Translations under genes and position numbers: made by a program
In this document: positions 9,252 through 20,229 of the stretch, in pieces
How positions within the stretch are numbered: position 1 is the first letter of the stretch
Layout of the letters: every line of letters starts with the position of its first letter
The notes under the pieces: model-generated
The model's input: only the letters and a program-made list of their open reading frames with translations
Database searches by the model: none
What the model was told of the DNA's origin: nothing
Source: DATBLE01 sp963837265
GTDB lineage: Bacteria > Actinomycetota > Thermoleophilia > Gaiellales > Gaiellaceae
Reading direction: 5' to 3'
Length of the DNA stretch: 64,000 bases
NCBI GenBank assembly: GCA_963837265.1
Contig: CAWIMQ010000002.1
Location: 551,535-615,534 of the forward strand

Positions 9252-9270
9252 ATGTATCTGGTAGATATAT
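9252..9270. promoter_or_regulatory. Palindrome in the padR-ABC intergenic region, probable PadR operator
   Basis: ATGTATCT-GGT-AGATATAT, an 8-base dyad with one mismatch per arm, is AT-rich in a GC-rich setting and fills the short gap between divergent genes. PadR sites are commonly of the ATGT-N8-ACAT kind. The motif overlaps TAGATA at 9262-9267, a plausible -10 for the exporter, so binding would repress both directions. Confidence 0.7.
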
Positions 9271-9275
9271 CATGC

Positions 9276-10135
9276 GTGGAGGCGGTCGCCGTCACCGGGT
9301 TGCGCAAGTCGTACGGCTCGTACGAGGCCCTGCGCGGGGTGGACTTCCAGATCGAGGCCGGCGAGGTCTTCGGCCTGCTCGGCCCGAACGGCGCCGGCAA
9401 GACGACGACGGTCGAGATCCTCGAGGGCTACCGCACCCGCGACGCCGGCTCGGTCTCCGTCCTCGGGGAGGACCCGCAGCGGGCCGGCCTCGGCTGGCGC
9501 GAGCGGATCGGCGTCGTCCTCCAGTCGTCGGCTCGATGTACCAGAACCTGACGCGTCGCCGAGACCCTGGCGCTGTTCGCCGGCTACTACGTGCACCCGC
9601 GCGACGTCGGGCGGGTGATCGAGCTCGTCGGCCTCGACCGAGAAGCGCGACGCGCGCGTGCGCACGCTCTCGGGCGGGCAGAAGCGCCGGCTCGACCTCG
9701 GCCTCGGCCTGATCGGCGACCCCGAGGTCCTCTTCCTCGACGAGCCGACGACCGGCTTCGACCCGGCGGCCCGCCGCGCTGCCTGGGAGGTGATCCGCTC
9801 GCCTGCGCGACGCTCGGCAAGACGATCCTCCTCACGACGCACTACCTCGACGAGGCGGAGCAGCCTCTCCGACCGGGTCGCCGTTCTCCGTGAGGGCCGG
9901 ATCGCGGCGATCGGGCGGCCCGCCGACCTCGCCGGGGCCGCGCCGGCGACCGAGATCCGCTACCGCCGCGACGGCGAGGAGGTCGTCGTCTCCGACCCGC
10001 GAGCCGACACGCGTCCTGCACGAGCTGACCGCGCGAGGCGCTGGCCGAGGGGCGCGAGCTCGAAGGCCTGAGCGTGCGCCGGCCCTCGCTCGAGGAGATC
10101 TATCTCGCGCTGACCGCGGAGGAGCAGCGGAATGA
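9276..10135 (+). CDS. ABC exporter ATP-binding protein (multiple frameshifts)
   Basis: ATPase of the drug/DrrA type, about 285 residues after correction. Visible motifs are Walker A LLGPNGAGKTTTVEIL, the signature LSGGQKRRLDLGLGL, Walker B VLFLDEPTTGFDP and the switch His in LLTTHYLDEAE. At least eight single-base insertions (for example near 9553, 9640, 9800, 9812, 9861, 9995 and 10034) split it over three frames while every segment stays conserved. The likely start is GTG 9276; ATG at 9252 lies in the operator. It is partnered with the permease that begins at 10132. Confidence 0.8.
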
Positions 10136-10893
10136 GGATGTTCCTCCACCAGCTCCGCGGCGAGCAGCGGCTCTACTGGCGCAGCCGCGAGCTCGCCTTC
10201 TTCACCTTCCTCTTCCCGGTCCTGATCTTCGTCCTGCTCGGCTCGGTCTACGGCAACACCGGTCAACAAGACGGAGCACGTGAAGAACTCCGCCTACCTG
10301 CTCGCCGGAATCCTCGGCTACGGCATCGCGTCGACCGCATTCGCCGGCCTGGCGATCATGCTCGTCCTGCGCCGCGAGAACGGGATCGTCAAGCGGCTGC
10401 GCGCGACGCCCCTTCCCGCCGACGACATACCTCGCCAGCCTGATCGCGTCGGCCTCGTGGTGTTCGCGGTCGAGGCGGCAGCGCTGATCGTCCTCGCGCA
10501 GGGTGATGTTCCACGTCGCGTTCCCGCATCAGTGGCTCTCGCTCGTGCTCGCGCTGCTCCTCGACGACGCTGTCGTTCGCGGCGCTGGGGATCGCGCTCA
10601 CCGGCTTCGATCCGCACCGACGAAGGCGCCTCGGCGGTCGTGAACGTCGATCTACCTGCCGATGACGTTCCTCGCCGGCTCGTTCTGGACGCCGCTTGCC
10701 TACCCGCGGTTCCTTCAGGTGATCGCGGACGTCCTGCCGCTCACGTACTTCATCCGGCTGATGCGCGACGTCGCCGTGCGCGACGAGCCGATCTGGTCGA
10801 GCTGGCACTCCGTCGTCGTCGTCGCCGCGCTGGGGCCTGGCGGGGCTCATCGTCGCGATGCGATCGTTCCGCTGGGAGCCGCGCGAGGGTTAA
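10132..10893 (+). CDS. ABC-2 type permease (multiple frameshifts)
   Basis: Membrane partner of the ATPase, about 250 residues after correction. The N-terminus runs FFTFLFPVLIFVLLGSVYG, a middle part reads AYLLAGILGYGIASTAFAGLAIML and RRENGIVKRLRATPLP, and the C-terminal part IYLPMTFLAGSFWTP and PRFLQVIADVLPLTYFI, all typical of ABC-2 exporters of the DrrB/YhhJ kind. Shifts occur near 10261, 10422, 10500, 10562, 10609, 10650 and 10833, each an extra G or C. The stop is TAA at 10891, which doubles as the start of the next gene's -10 box. Confidence 0.78.
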
Positions 10894-10896
10894 GGT
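10891..10896 (+). promoter_or_regulatory. -10 box TAAGGT, six bases before the next gene
   Basis: TAAGGT overlaps the permease stop codon and is followed by CTCCTC and ATG at 10903, the spacing expected for a leaderless message. Confidence 0.45.
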
Positions 10897-10902
10897 CTCC
10901 TC

Positions 10903-11277
10903 ATGGCGGGGGAAGCTCTGGACAGCGTGGACACCATCCTCGCCTTCCCCGTGCGGACGCCCGAGCAGCCGGGCCTCGAGATCCGGATCAACTTCGGGAT
11001 GTTCGCCGGCCGGGAGGCGACCGCGGCCGAGATCCAGCAGCTCGGCGAGTCGCTCGTGCCGGAGATCGGCACCGCGGAGATCTCGGCCTTGACCCGGTTC
11101 GAGATCGGGCCCGACACCGAGGCCGACGTCCACCAGGTGCGGATCGAGGTGCCGGCACAGGCGCTGCCCGACGACGAGTTCCTGACCGGCGAGCTCGCCG
11201 GGCGGCTGGTCGGGATCGCCGAGCGCTGGGCGCGCTACTGCATCGCCGACCGGCACGTCGAGATCAGCGAGCCGTAA
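10903..11277 (+). CDS. Hypothetical protein, 124 residues
   Basis: No family recognised. Soluble, acidic protein with a clean coding frame; the sequence has predicted alternating strands and helices (REATAAEIQQLGESLVPEIG, then HQVRIEVPAQALPDDEFLTGELA) and no membrane segment or signal peptide. The ATG follows a -10-like box by six bases. No neighbour clearly shares a function with it. Confidence 0.7.
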   Translation: MAGEALDSVDTILAFPVRTPEQPGLEIRINFGMFAGREATAAEIQQLGESLVPEIGTAEISALTRFEIGPDTEADVHQVRIEVPAQALPDDEFLTGELAGRLVGIAERWARYCIADRHVEISEP

Positions 11278-11336
11278 CGCGCCGGGGCCGGAGCGGCCAT
11301 CTTGCGACGGGACGCAGCCGCAGGCATCCTGGCGGG

Positions 11337-11480
11337 GTGGACGAGGAGCAGGGCATCTACCGGGGCGTGGTGATGACCATGATGATCGCGCTCGCCGACA
11401 TCCAGACCGACACCCGGGAGATCCTCACGATCCTGCGCGACGAGGAGGAAGGCGACGAAGAGGAAGAAGTGGACACCTGA
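11337..11480 (+). CDS. Small acidic protein, possibly the first half of a longer gene
   Basis: A 47-residue frame from GTG 11337 with a hydrophobic, then acidic composition (MTMMIALADIQTDTREIL, then a run of Asp and Glu). At its end the +1 frame takes over with a basic, helical sequence ending at 11586 (see next entry). It may be one gene of about 83 residues with a single-base error in the purine-rich stretch near 11450-11470. Function unknown. Confidence 0.4.
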   Translation: MDEEQGIYRGVVMTMMIALADIQTDTREILTILRDEEEGDEEEEVDT

Positions 11481-13023
11481 GGAGCGCCGCGCCTGGTGGC
11501 AGGCACGCGAGGCGAGCATCCGCGAGCTCCGCAGTCACGCCGAGCGCATCAAGGCCGAGCTCGCGGCCCGGAAGAAGGCGTCCTAGGAAATAGTCAGGGG
11601 CGGGGCGCTGATCACCGGGGGCATGGGTGCTCGGGACCGGGCTCGACCGGCGAGAGGCCCGGCCGGCCCGGGCGGCCCGGAAGGCGAAGCTCGTCATCGC
11701 CTTCCCCATCTTCTGCGCCTCGCCGACGACCTCGTCGAGCGCGCCGGCGAACCAGTCCAGGTCGTCCTCGGAGAGAACCAGCGGCGGCAGGCCCTTGACC
11801 ACGTTCACCCTGTGCCCGGCGACCTGGCTCAGGATCCGATGGTCGGTGAAGAGCGGGACGACGACCAGCTGGGCGAAGATCCCGGGCTGCATCCGCTCGA
11901 GCATCCGCCAGGTCGTGCGACCGCGGTCGGGCTCGCCGAACTCGATCGCCCACATCAGGCCGAGCCCGCGCACCTCCTTCACGACCTCGTAGCGCTCGAC
12001 GAGCGGGCGCGTCCGTTCGAGCAGGAGCTCGCCCAGCCGGGCGGAGGCCTCGACGAGGCCGCGGTCGTCGAGCTCGCGCAGCGTGGCGAGCCCGGCGACC
12101 ATCGCGAAGTCGTTCGGCGCGAACGTCGAGCCGTGGCTGAAGGCGTGCTCGAGCGAGTCGAACACGCCGTCGTAGACCGCGTCGCTCATCAGGAGTGCGC
12201 CGACCGGCACGTACCCGCCCGAGAGCGACTTCGCGACCGGCATCAGGTCCGGCTCGAGGCCCCAGTGCTCGGCGGCGAACAGCCGGCCCGTCCGGCCGAA
12301 GCCGGTCTGCACCTCGTCGAGGCAGAAGAGCGTCCCGTACCGGCGGCAGAGCTCCTGCGCGCCGCGGAGGTAGCCGTCGGCCGGGAGGATCACGCCCTTG
12401 CCGAGGACCGGCTCGACGACGAAGAGCGCGACGTCCTCCCGCGCGAGCTCGGCCTCGAGCGCGTCGAGGTCGTCGAAGGGGACGCGCGCGACGCCCGGCA
12501 GGTAGGGGCCGAACCGGTCGGTGAAGGCGGCCTCTCCGTTCACCGAGAGCGAGCCGAGCGTGAGGCCGTGGAAGGCGTGCTCGACGCAGACGATCCGCTC
12601 GCGGCCCGTCGCCGCCCGGCCGAGCTTCAGCGCGGCCTCGACCGACTCGGTGCCGCTGTTCGTGAACAGCGCCTTGCCGATCGAGGCGGGTGCCCGGCGG
12701 ACGAGCTCCTCGGCGAGGAGCGGCGTGACGAGCGAGACCCCCATCTGCGGCGCGTTCGGCGTCTGAAGCTCCATCGCCTCGACGAGCCAGTCGCGGACGC
12801 GCGGGTTCGACCGGCCGACGTTGAACATCCCGAAGCCGCCGAGCCAGTCGAGGTAGCGGTTGCCGCCGGCGTCGTAGAGGTGGGCGCCCTCCGTGCGCGC
12901 CCAGTCGCGGTCGAACCCGATCGTCCGCAGGACGCGAACCATCTGCGGGTTCACGTAGGCCGCGTGCAGGTCGAGCGCCTCCCCGGCCCGCGCAGCGAGC
13001 AGCTCGGCGAGCTCTCCGCGCAT
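11425..13023 (-). CDS. Class-III aminotransferase (acetylornithine/putrescine type)
   Basis: PLP-dependent aminotransferase. Seen are TNSGTESVEAALKLGRAATG (phosphate and PLP contacts), HAFHGLTLGSLSV, the metal-free acidic motif LFCLDEVQTGFGRTG (Asp holding the pyridine N) and the Schiff-base lysine in PVAKSLSGGYVPVGA. The donor cannot be told from sequence. The conserved part ends at about residue 465; the last 65 or so residues are low-complexity, run into the small genes on the opposite strand, and may reflect a missed stop. ATG at 13023 is eight bases after TAAGCT, a likely -10. Confidence 0.85.
   Translation of the reverse strand: MRGELAELLAARAGEALDLHAAYVNPQMVRVLRTIGFDRDWARTEGAHLYDAGGNRYLDWLGGFGMFNVGRSNPRVRDWLVEAMELQTPNAPQMGVSLVTPLLAEELVRRAPASIGKALFTNSGTESVEAALKLGRAATGRERIVCVEHAFHGLTLGSLSVNGEAAFTDRFGPYLPGVARVPFDDLDALEAELAREDVALFVVEPVLGKGVILPADGYLRGAQELCRRYGTLFCLDEVQTGFGRTGRLFAAEHWGLEPDLMPVAKSLSGGYVPVGALLMSDAVYDGVFDSLEHAFSHGSTFAPNDFAMVAGLATLRELDDRGLVEASARLGELLLERTRPLVERYEVVKEVRGLGLMWAIEFGEPDRGRTTWRMLERMQPGIFAQLVVVPLFTDHRILSQVAGHRVNVVKGLPPLVLSEDDLDWFAGALDEVVGEAQKMGKAMTSFAFRAARAGRASRRSSPVPSTHAPGDQRPAPDYFLGRLLPGRELGLDALGVTAELADARLACLPPGAALLRCPLLPLRRLPPRRAGS
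11464..11586 (+). other. Basic helical reading frame without its own start codon
   Basis: The frame reads KKWTPEERRAWWQAREASI and ends ELAARKKAS before TAG at 11584-11586. Amino-acid makeup looks protein-like, but there is no ATG, GTG or TTG between the previous in-frame stop and this segment. Fusion to the 11337 frame by a lost or gained base is the simplest reading. It also overlaps the tail of the aminotransferase gene on the other strand. Confidence 0.35.
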
Positions 13024-13149
13024 GTCGGTTGAGCTTATCCCGAGCCCGCTCGATGGATCTGGCTCATCGAGCCCGATCGGCGGGTTCCCGAACCAGCGTC
13101 ACGGGCATGCAGGTGTCGCACGTGCCCAGAGCTTGCGCAGGAACGCCGT

Positions 13150-13177
13150 ATGAGACTCGCCTCATGTCGCCTATACT
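13150..13177 (+). promoter_or_regulatory. Inverted repeat plus -10 box upstream of the glycan island
   Basis: ATGAG-N6-CTCAT (13150-13165) lies just before TATACT at 13172-13177, the best -10 match in the 260-bp gap. The first glycan gene starts at 13284, so the message would have a leader of about 100 bases. A repressor or activator site at the dyad is inference. No other gene is seen in this gap. Confidence 0.45.
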
Positions 13178-13283
13178 CGGCTTCGGCGCTCCGAGATCGT
13201 GGGGAACGAAGCTTGGTGCGCAGTGGGGGGCATTGGTGAGTCGCAGGCCGCATCTGCGAAGCGACGAGAAAACCAGAGGGGCG

Positions 13284-15876
13284 ATGCGCGCCGCCGTGCG
13301 AGCGCGCTTCGTCGAGATCGACGGAGAGAAGCAGTACCTGCGCGGCGTCACGTACGGCACCTTCAGCGACGGCGCGGACGGGTTTCCGTACCCGGCTGCC
13401 GAGACCGTCGCCCGCGACTTCGCGGCGATGGCCGCGGCGGGGGTCAACGCCGTCCGCCTCTACACGGCGCCGCCCCGCTGGCTGCTCGACCTCGCCCACG
13501 AGCACGGGCTGCTGCGTGATGGTCGGATTCGCCTGGGAGCAGCACGTCGCATTCCTCGACGACCGGCGGCAGGCCGCACGCATCGTCGAGACGCGTCGAG
13601 GCAGAAGGCCGCGGCGTGCGCCGGCTCATCCGGCCGTGCTCTGCTACGCGGTCGGCAACGAGATCCCGGCGCCGATCGTCCGCTGGCACGGCGCGCCGCG
13701 CGATCGAGCGGTTCCTCGAGCGGCTCTGCACGCGGTCGCGAAGGACGAGGACCCGGACGCGCTCGTCACCTACGTCAACTACCCGTCCACCGAGTACCTC
13801 CAGCTGCCGTTCCTCGACCTCGTCGTGCTTCAACGTCTACCTCGAGTCGCGGGAGCCGCTTCGAGGCCTACCTCGCGCGGCTCCACAACATCGCCGGCGA
13901 CCGGCCGCTGCTGATCACCGAGCTCGGCCTCGACAGCCGCCGCAACGGCGTGGACGGCGCAGGCGCGAGTGCTCGACTGGCAGCTGCGCACGGCCTTCGC
14001 CGCCGGCTGCGCCGGCGCGTTCGTCTTCTCCTGGACCGACGAGTGGCACCGCGGCGGCGCCGACATCGACGACTGGGAGTTCGGCCTCACCGACCGCGAG
14101 CGGCGGCCGAAGCCGGCGCTGGCCGCGGTCGCGCGGGCCTTCGCCGAGGTCCCGTTCGCCGCGACGCGCGAGCTGGCCGCGGATCTCGGTGGTCGTCTGC
14201 ACGCCACAACGGCGCGCGAGACGCATCGGCCAGATGCCTGCGAGGCGCTCGCGCCGGCTCGACTACCCCGACTACGAGGTGATCGTCGTCGACGACGGCT
14301 CGACCGACCGCACGCGCGACGATCGCGAGCGCGTACGACGTGCGCGTGATCAGCACCGAGAACCGCGGCCTCAGCGGCCGCCCGCAACACCGGGCTCGCA
14401 GGCGGCGACAGGCGAGATCGTCGCCTACATCGACGACGACGCCTGGCCCGACCCGCGACTGGCTGACGTATCTCGCGCACACGTTCGCGCGAGCGAGCAC
14501 GCGGCGTCGGCGGGCCCAACATCGCCCCCGCGACGACGGGCCTGGTCGCGCAGTGCGTCGCGCACGCGCCTGGCGGGCCCACCCACGTCCTGCTCTCGGA
14601 CGACGCGTCGCCGAGCACATCCCCGGCTGCAACATGGCGTTCCGGCACGAGGCGCTCGAGGCGGTCGGCGGTTTCGACCCGCAGTTCCGCATCGCCGGCG
14701 ACGACGTCGACGTCTGCTGGCGGCTCCAGGAGCGGGGCTGGACGATCGGCTTCAGCCCGGCCGCGGTGGTCTGGCACACCGGCGCCGCTCGATGCGCGCC
14801 TACCTGCGGCAGCAGCGCGGCTACGGCCAGGCGGAGGCGCTGCTCGAGCGGAAGTGGCCGCAGCAGTACAACCGCGGCGGCCACGTGGCCTGGGCGGGAC
14901 AGGTACGGCGGCGGGCCCGGCGCGGGCCGGCCGGCGGTCACGCGATCGTACTACGGCATCTGGGGCGAAGCGCTCTTCCAGTCGCTCTACGAGCGCACGC
15001 CGAGCACGCTCGGCGTCGCTGCCCCTGATGCCGGAGTGGTACCTGGCGCTGACGGCTCTGGCCGTGCTCTCCCTCGTCGGGGTGTTCGAGAGGCCACTCG
15101 TCCCCTGGACCGCCGGCTCACCCGTCCCCGTCGAGCTGATGCTGCTTGCGCTCGCCGGGGCGGCGCTTGCGGTTAGCGCGGTACTGAGCGGCCTCCGTGC
15201 GCCGCGCGCCGGCATGAGCGGCCTCGCGCTCAAGAGCGTGACGGCGCTGCTCTTCCTGCTCCAGCCCACGGCGCGTCTGGGCGGCCGGTTGCGGTACGGG
15301 TTGACGCCGTGGCGGCGCCGCGGCGAGGCTCGCTTCGCTCTACCGTGGCCGCGGGAGCGGGAGGTCTGGAGCGAGCGCTGGCGCTCGCCCGACGAGCGAC
15401 TGATCGAGCTCGAGCGCGACTTGCGTACCCGCTGCATGGCCGTGCGCCCGGGAGGCCAATTCGACCGCTGGGACCTCCAGGTCCGGCTCGGCCCGCTCGC
15501 CGCGGCCCGGTTACGCATGGCGGTGGAAGAGCACGGGCACGGCCGGCAGCTCGTCCGCTTCCGGATCTGGCCGCGCTGGTCGCGCGGACTTGCCCCTCTG
15601 GCGGTGCTGCTCGCCCTCTGGCTCTCAGCCTCGGCGGTTTCCCGCCCCTATCTGGCCGGCGGACTCGGCGCCCTCCTGCTCCTCGTCCTCCTGCGCGCGC
15701 TGCGTGACGCCGGAGCGGGGATGGCCGTCGTCGGCTCCGCCGTCGAGCGCGACGAGGCCGAGGAGAGCGAATTGCCCGAGCTGCTCGACGATCTGCGTAT
15801 CACGTCGATTCGCACCCCGCTGCTGCCTCGGCCCCCGACCAGGGAAGCAACCGAGGCACTCGAGCCCCGTGGCTGA
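13284..15876 (+). CDS. Glycoside hydrolase-like / GT2 glycosyltransferase fusion (many frameshifts)
   Basis: About 860 residues once shifts are removed. Part one (to about residue 290) is a TIM-barrel hydrolase-like domain: YLRGVTYGTFSDGADGFPYP, NAVRLYTAPP, an acid/base-type motif YAVGNEIPAP and a nucleophile-type motif LLITELGLDS, as in clan GH-A. Part two is a family-2 glycosyltransferase: DYEVIVVDDGSTDRT, GEIVAYIDDDAWPD, GCNMAFRHEALEAVGGFDP and GDDVDVCWRLQERGW. The tail (about 15030-15876) has two pairs of hydrophobic segments. ATG 13284 follows AGAGGGGCG. More than ten single-base insertions between 13520 and 14960 break the frame. Confidence 0.75.
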
Positions 15877-17695
15877 CGGCGCCGGAACGGGAGCCACTAC
15901 CAAGGCACGGCGCTCGGGCTGGGCGCTCTGGTCCTACGTGCCACGCGCATTCCCATACCTCCGGCCGCACAAGCGGAAGCTGGCCTTCTCAGGGCTGCTC
16001 AGCCTCCTGAACACCTTCGTGCACCTCGCCCAGCCCTGGCCGCTTGCGATCATGATCGACAGCGTCGTCCATGGGAGCGCATTCCCCCCGCTGGTGGGCG
16101 ACCTCCTCCCGCATGGCCGCTACACGCAGCTCGGCATCCTGGTCGGCGCCGGGTTCGCGCTGACCGTGCTCGGCAACGGCCTACATGTGTGGCAGGTCGC
16201 CCTCGACGCCAAGATCGAACAGCGGATGGTCCTCGACTTCCGCAGCGACCTGTTCCAGCACGCCCAGCGCCTGTCGCTGGCGTTCCACGACCAGCGCCGC
16301 ACCGGCGAGCTGATGAACCGCATCAACTACGCGGCGGCGTCGGTCGGCACCGTCGTGATGGCATTCCCGCCGATGCTCCAGGCCCTGCTCAGCCTCGTCG
16401 GGATGCTCGCGATCTCGGTGCCTGATCCAGTGGCAGCTCGCGCTGGTCTCGCTGATCGTCGTCCCGTTCCTCTACTACTCGGCCGGCCTGTACGGCAAGC
16501 GGATGATGCCGCGGCTCCAGCGGGTGCAGGGGCTCGAGTGGCAGTCGCTCTCGATCGTCCACGAGGCGATGGCGATGCTGCGCGTGATCGTCTCGTTCGG
16601 GCGTGAGCGTACGAGTACGGGCGCTTCCGCGAGCAGGGCGAGAACGCCGTCGAGAGCGGGTGAAGCTGACCGTCCGCCAGACGCTGTTCACGCTGGTCGT
16701 GAACACGATCACCGCCGCCGGCACGGCGCTGCGTCTTCGGCTTCGGCTCTGCCGCGTGCTCGACGGGCGGCTCGAGGTCGGCGAGTTGATCGTGCTGATG
16801 TCCTACATCGCCGCGGTCTACCAGCCGCTCGAGCAGATCACCGGCACGATCGGCTCCTGCACGAGCGAGCTCGTCGCGCTTCGCGGCTCGTTCAACCTGC
16901 TCGACACGCGCCCGAGGTGCGCGAGGCCCCGGACGCCATCGAGCTCGGGCGGGCCCGCGGCGAGGTCGTCTTCGAGGATGTCGGCTTCAGCTACCACGGG
17001 CGGAACGACACGCTGCACGAGGTCAGCTTCCGGGCGTCGCCGCGGGCAGAGGGTCGCGATCGTCGGGCCGACCGGCGCCGGCAAGACGACGCTCGATGAG
17101 CCTCCTCGTCCGCTTCTACGACCCGCAGGCGGGGCGCATCCTGCCTCGACGGCGATCGACATCAGCAGCTGAAACTCCGCTCGCTCCGCGACCAGATCAG
17201 CGTCGTCCTCCAGGAGCCGCTGCTCTTCTCGGGCACGATCGCCGACAACATCCGCTACGGGCGGCTCGACGCGACGACGGACGAGGTGGTCGCGGCGGCG
17301 ACGGCGGCCAACGCGCACGACTTCATCGAGCGCCTGCCGCAGGGGTACGAGACCGAGCTCGGCGAGCGAGGCGCGCAGCTCTCCGGCGGCGAGCGCCAGC
17401 GCATCTGCGTCGCGCGGGCGTTCATCAAGGACGCGCCGATCCTGATCCTCGACGAGCCGACCTCGTCGATCGACTCGAAGACCGAGGCGATCATCCTCGA
17501 CGCACTGGAGCGCCTGATGGTCGGGCGGACGACGTTCATGATCGCCCACCGGCTCTCGACTATCCGCCACGCCGACAGCATCTCGTCGTGGACCACGGAC
17601 GGATCGTCCAGCAGGGGACGCACGAGGAGCTGCTCGCCCGCGGCGGCCTCTACCGCCAGCTCCACGAGGCGCAGGGCGCGCAGCCGGCGCCGTGA
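15869..17695 (+). CDS. MsbA-like ABC exporter, fused permease and ATPase (frameshifts)
   Basis: About 600 residues. The first half is an exporter membrane domain (LLSLLNTFVHLAQPWPLAIM, RTGELMNRINYAAASVG); the second is the ATPase with Walker A GPTGAGKTT near 17070, signature LSGGERQRICVARAF, Walker B PILILDEPTSSID and the switch His in MIAHRLSTIRHAD. Such proteins flip lipids or lipid-linked glycans, which suits its place at the head of the glycan island. GTG 15869 overlaps the end of the previous gene. Frame breaks lie at about 16420, 16610, 16730, 16910, 17035, 17095 and 17150-17170. Confidence 0.82.
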
Positions 17696-20229
17696 CGCCA
17701 AGGACGATCGAGGCACGCCGTCGCGCAGGCGCTCGAGCGGCCGCGCGTGAGCGTCCGCCCCACCGCAAGATCGTCCTGCTCGGGATGATGACCAAGATGC
17801 CGGTCGCGGGTGTCATCTGGCAGACGGTCCACTACTGTCGGCCTCCAGCGGCTGGGCTTCGAGCCGTACTACGTCGAGGCGCACGCACGCACGCCAGCAT
17901 GCTCATGCGCGACGAGGGGACGACAGCGGGGCGCTCGCGGCCGGTTCATCGACGGCGTCCTGCGCGCGCTTCGGTCTTGCGGGCCGCTGGGCGTATCACG
18001 CCCTCCACGCGGACGGCCGCCTGCTACGGGATGAGCGAGCGGCGAGCTCGCGCCGCCTATACGCCTCGGCCGAGCTGATCGTGAACCTTCACGGCGGCAC
18101 CGAGCCGCGACCCGAGCACTACGAGACCGGCCGGCTCGTCTACCTCGAGACCGACCCGGTGCAGCTCCAGATCGAGCTGCACGACCAGGAGCAGCACGCG
18201 CTCGACTTCCTCGAGCCGCACGTCGCTTTCTTCACCTTCGGCGAGAACTACGGGCGGCCCGGACTGCGGCCTGCCCGTGTCGGACCGCTTCCTTCCGCCC
18301 GACGCGCCAGCCGGTCGTCCTCGACTTCTGGCTCGGCGGCGGCGCCGGCACCGGCGCCTACACCACCGTCGGCAACTGGCGCCAGCCCTGGCGCGACGTC
18401 ACCTTCGAGGGCGAGCGCTACGGCTGGAGCAAGCACCACGAGTTCCTCAAGTTCCTCGAGCTCCCGCCGCACCGGACGCAGCCTTCGAGCTCGCGCTCGC
18501 GAGCTACACGCCGCAGGATCGCGAGCTGCTCGAGAGCCGCGGCTGGCGTGTCCGCCACGCGCTCGACTTCTCGAGCGAAATCGACGCCTACCGGGACTAC
18601 ATCCGCGGCTCGCGTGCCGAGTTCACGGTCGCCAAGGACCAGAACGTGCGCCTGCGCACCGGCTGGTTCAGCGACCGGAGCGCCACCTACCTCGCCGCCG
18701 GCCGGCCGGTCGTCACCCAGGACACCGGCTTCGGCAACGTCCTGCCGACCGGCGAGGGCTGTTCCCCTTCACCTCGATCGACGACGCGGCCGCCGCGATC
18801 GAGACGATCGAGGCCGACTATCCGAAGGCGCGGCAGGCGGCCTTCGAGCTCGCGCGCGAGCACTTCGACGCGAGCATCGTGCTCGGCCGCCTGCTCGAGA
18901 CGGTCGGCGTGAGCGTCCCGGGCGTCGCGCGGCGCGCCTCGCTGCCGCCGACGCTCGACCTGATCCCGGTCTCGCGCCGGCCGACGACCCTGCGGCCGGA
19001 GACGGTCGAGACCGTGCTCGGCAGACCGATCCCCGAGACCGGTGGCGACCGCCTCGGTGCGCGGCGCCACGACGTCTCGGTCGTCGTCGCCGCGGCCGAC
19101 GGCCTCGCCTTCACGCGCCTCTGCCTGGAGAGCGTGCTGCTCGAGCTCGGCGGACGCCGACCTCGAGCTGATCGTCGTCGACAACGCGTCGACGCGACGG
19201 GACGCGCGAGTACCTCGCCGCGCTCGCCGAGCGCGACCCGCGCGTGCGGGTCGTGCGGAACGACGAGAACCGCGGCTTCGGCGCCGGCCGTGAACCAGGG
19301 CCTGAGCGCCGCGACCGGCGACTGCTCGTCGTGCTCAACAACGACGCGATCGTCCCGCCAGGCTGGCTCCCCCGGCTCGCCGCGCCACCTCGAGCGACCC
19401 GAGATCGGCCTGGTCGGGCCGACCACCAACCGCTCGGGAACGAGGCCGAGGTCGACGCGCCCTACCGCACCTATGGGAGATGGTGCAGCTCGCCGGCGAG
19501 GCGGGCCGCGAGCACGCGGGCGTGGCCTTCGACATCGAGGTGGCGACGTCTTCTGCGTCGCGATGCGCCGCGACGTCTACGAGCGGGTCGGCGCCCTCGA
19601 CGAGCGCTTCGAGATCGGGCTGTTCGAGGACGACGACTACTCGCCGCGCATGCGCGAGGCCGGGCTCCGCGTCGTCTGCGCCGAGGACGTCTTCGTCCAC
19701 CACTTCGGCGAGGCGTCGTTCGGCGAGCTCGTCCCGACCGGCCGCTACGGCGGAGCTCTTCCGAGGCGAACAAGGCGCCGCTTCGAGGAGAAGTGGGGCG
19801 TCACCTGGCAGCCGCATCTCCGCCGCCCGAACGCCTGGTACCGCGACCTCGTCGAGCGGATCCGCGAGGTCGTCGACCGCGAGCTGCCCCCGGACGCGAC
19901 CGTGCTCGTCGTCTCGGACGGCGACGACGAGCTCCTGCGGCTGGGCGCGAGCCGCCGCGGCTGGCACTTCCCGCAGATGGAGGACGGAACCTATGCCGGC
20001 CACCATCCCGGCGACTCGGCGGAGGCGATCGCGCACCTCGAGTCGCTGCGGGAGCAGGGGAGCCGAGTACATCCTCTTTCCCGAGACCGCCGCCTGGTGG
20101 CTCGACCACTACGTCGATCTTGCGCGGCAGGATCGCGCCTGCGGGTGTCCCGCTCGGCGGCGAATCGTCGTGCGCCCTCTTCGACCTGAATGCGCTTTCC
20201 GCCCCTCTCGGGTCGGCGGCGCGCGATGA
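17692..20229 (+). CDS. Bifunctional glycosyltransferase: GT-B-like domain, GT2 domain, WWLDHY domain (frameshifts)
   Basis: About 830 residues in three parts. Residues to about 410 match the GT-B-like family found again at 43560, 45891 and 47003, with the shared core RAEFTVAKDQNV, TGWFSDRSATYLAAGRPVV and QDTGFG. Next comes a family-2 glycosyltransferase (VSVVVAAADGLAFTRLCLES, ELIVVDNAST, NDENRGFGA, VLNNDAIVPPGWL, FEIGLFEDDDYS). The last 115 residues are the unnamed domain with VLVVSDGDDELLRL, GWHFPQMEDGTYAGHHPGDS and WWLDHY. Starts at GTG 17692 (GTGA overlap). It probably adds two different sugars to a surface glycan. At least a dozen frame breaks. Confidence 0.75.

Noticed and set aside
9273..9273. 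PadR gene starting at ATG 9273 on the minus strand
   Set aside because: That ATG is in a different frame from the PadR domain; the conserved protein begins at TTG 9245.
9530..10893. Programmed frameshifting as the explanation for broken genes
   Set aside because: Shifts occur at dozens of unrelated sites without slippery sequences or stable downstream structures, and similar genes nearby are unbroken.
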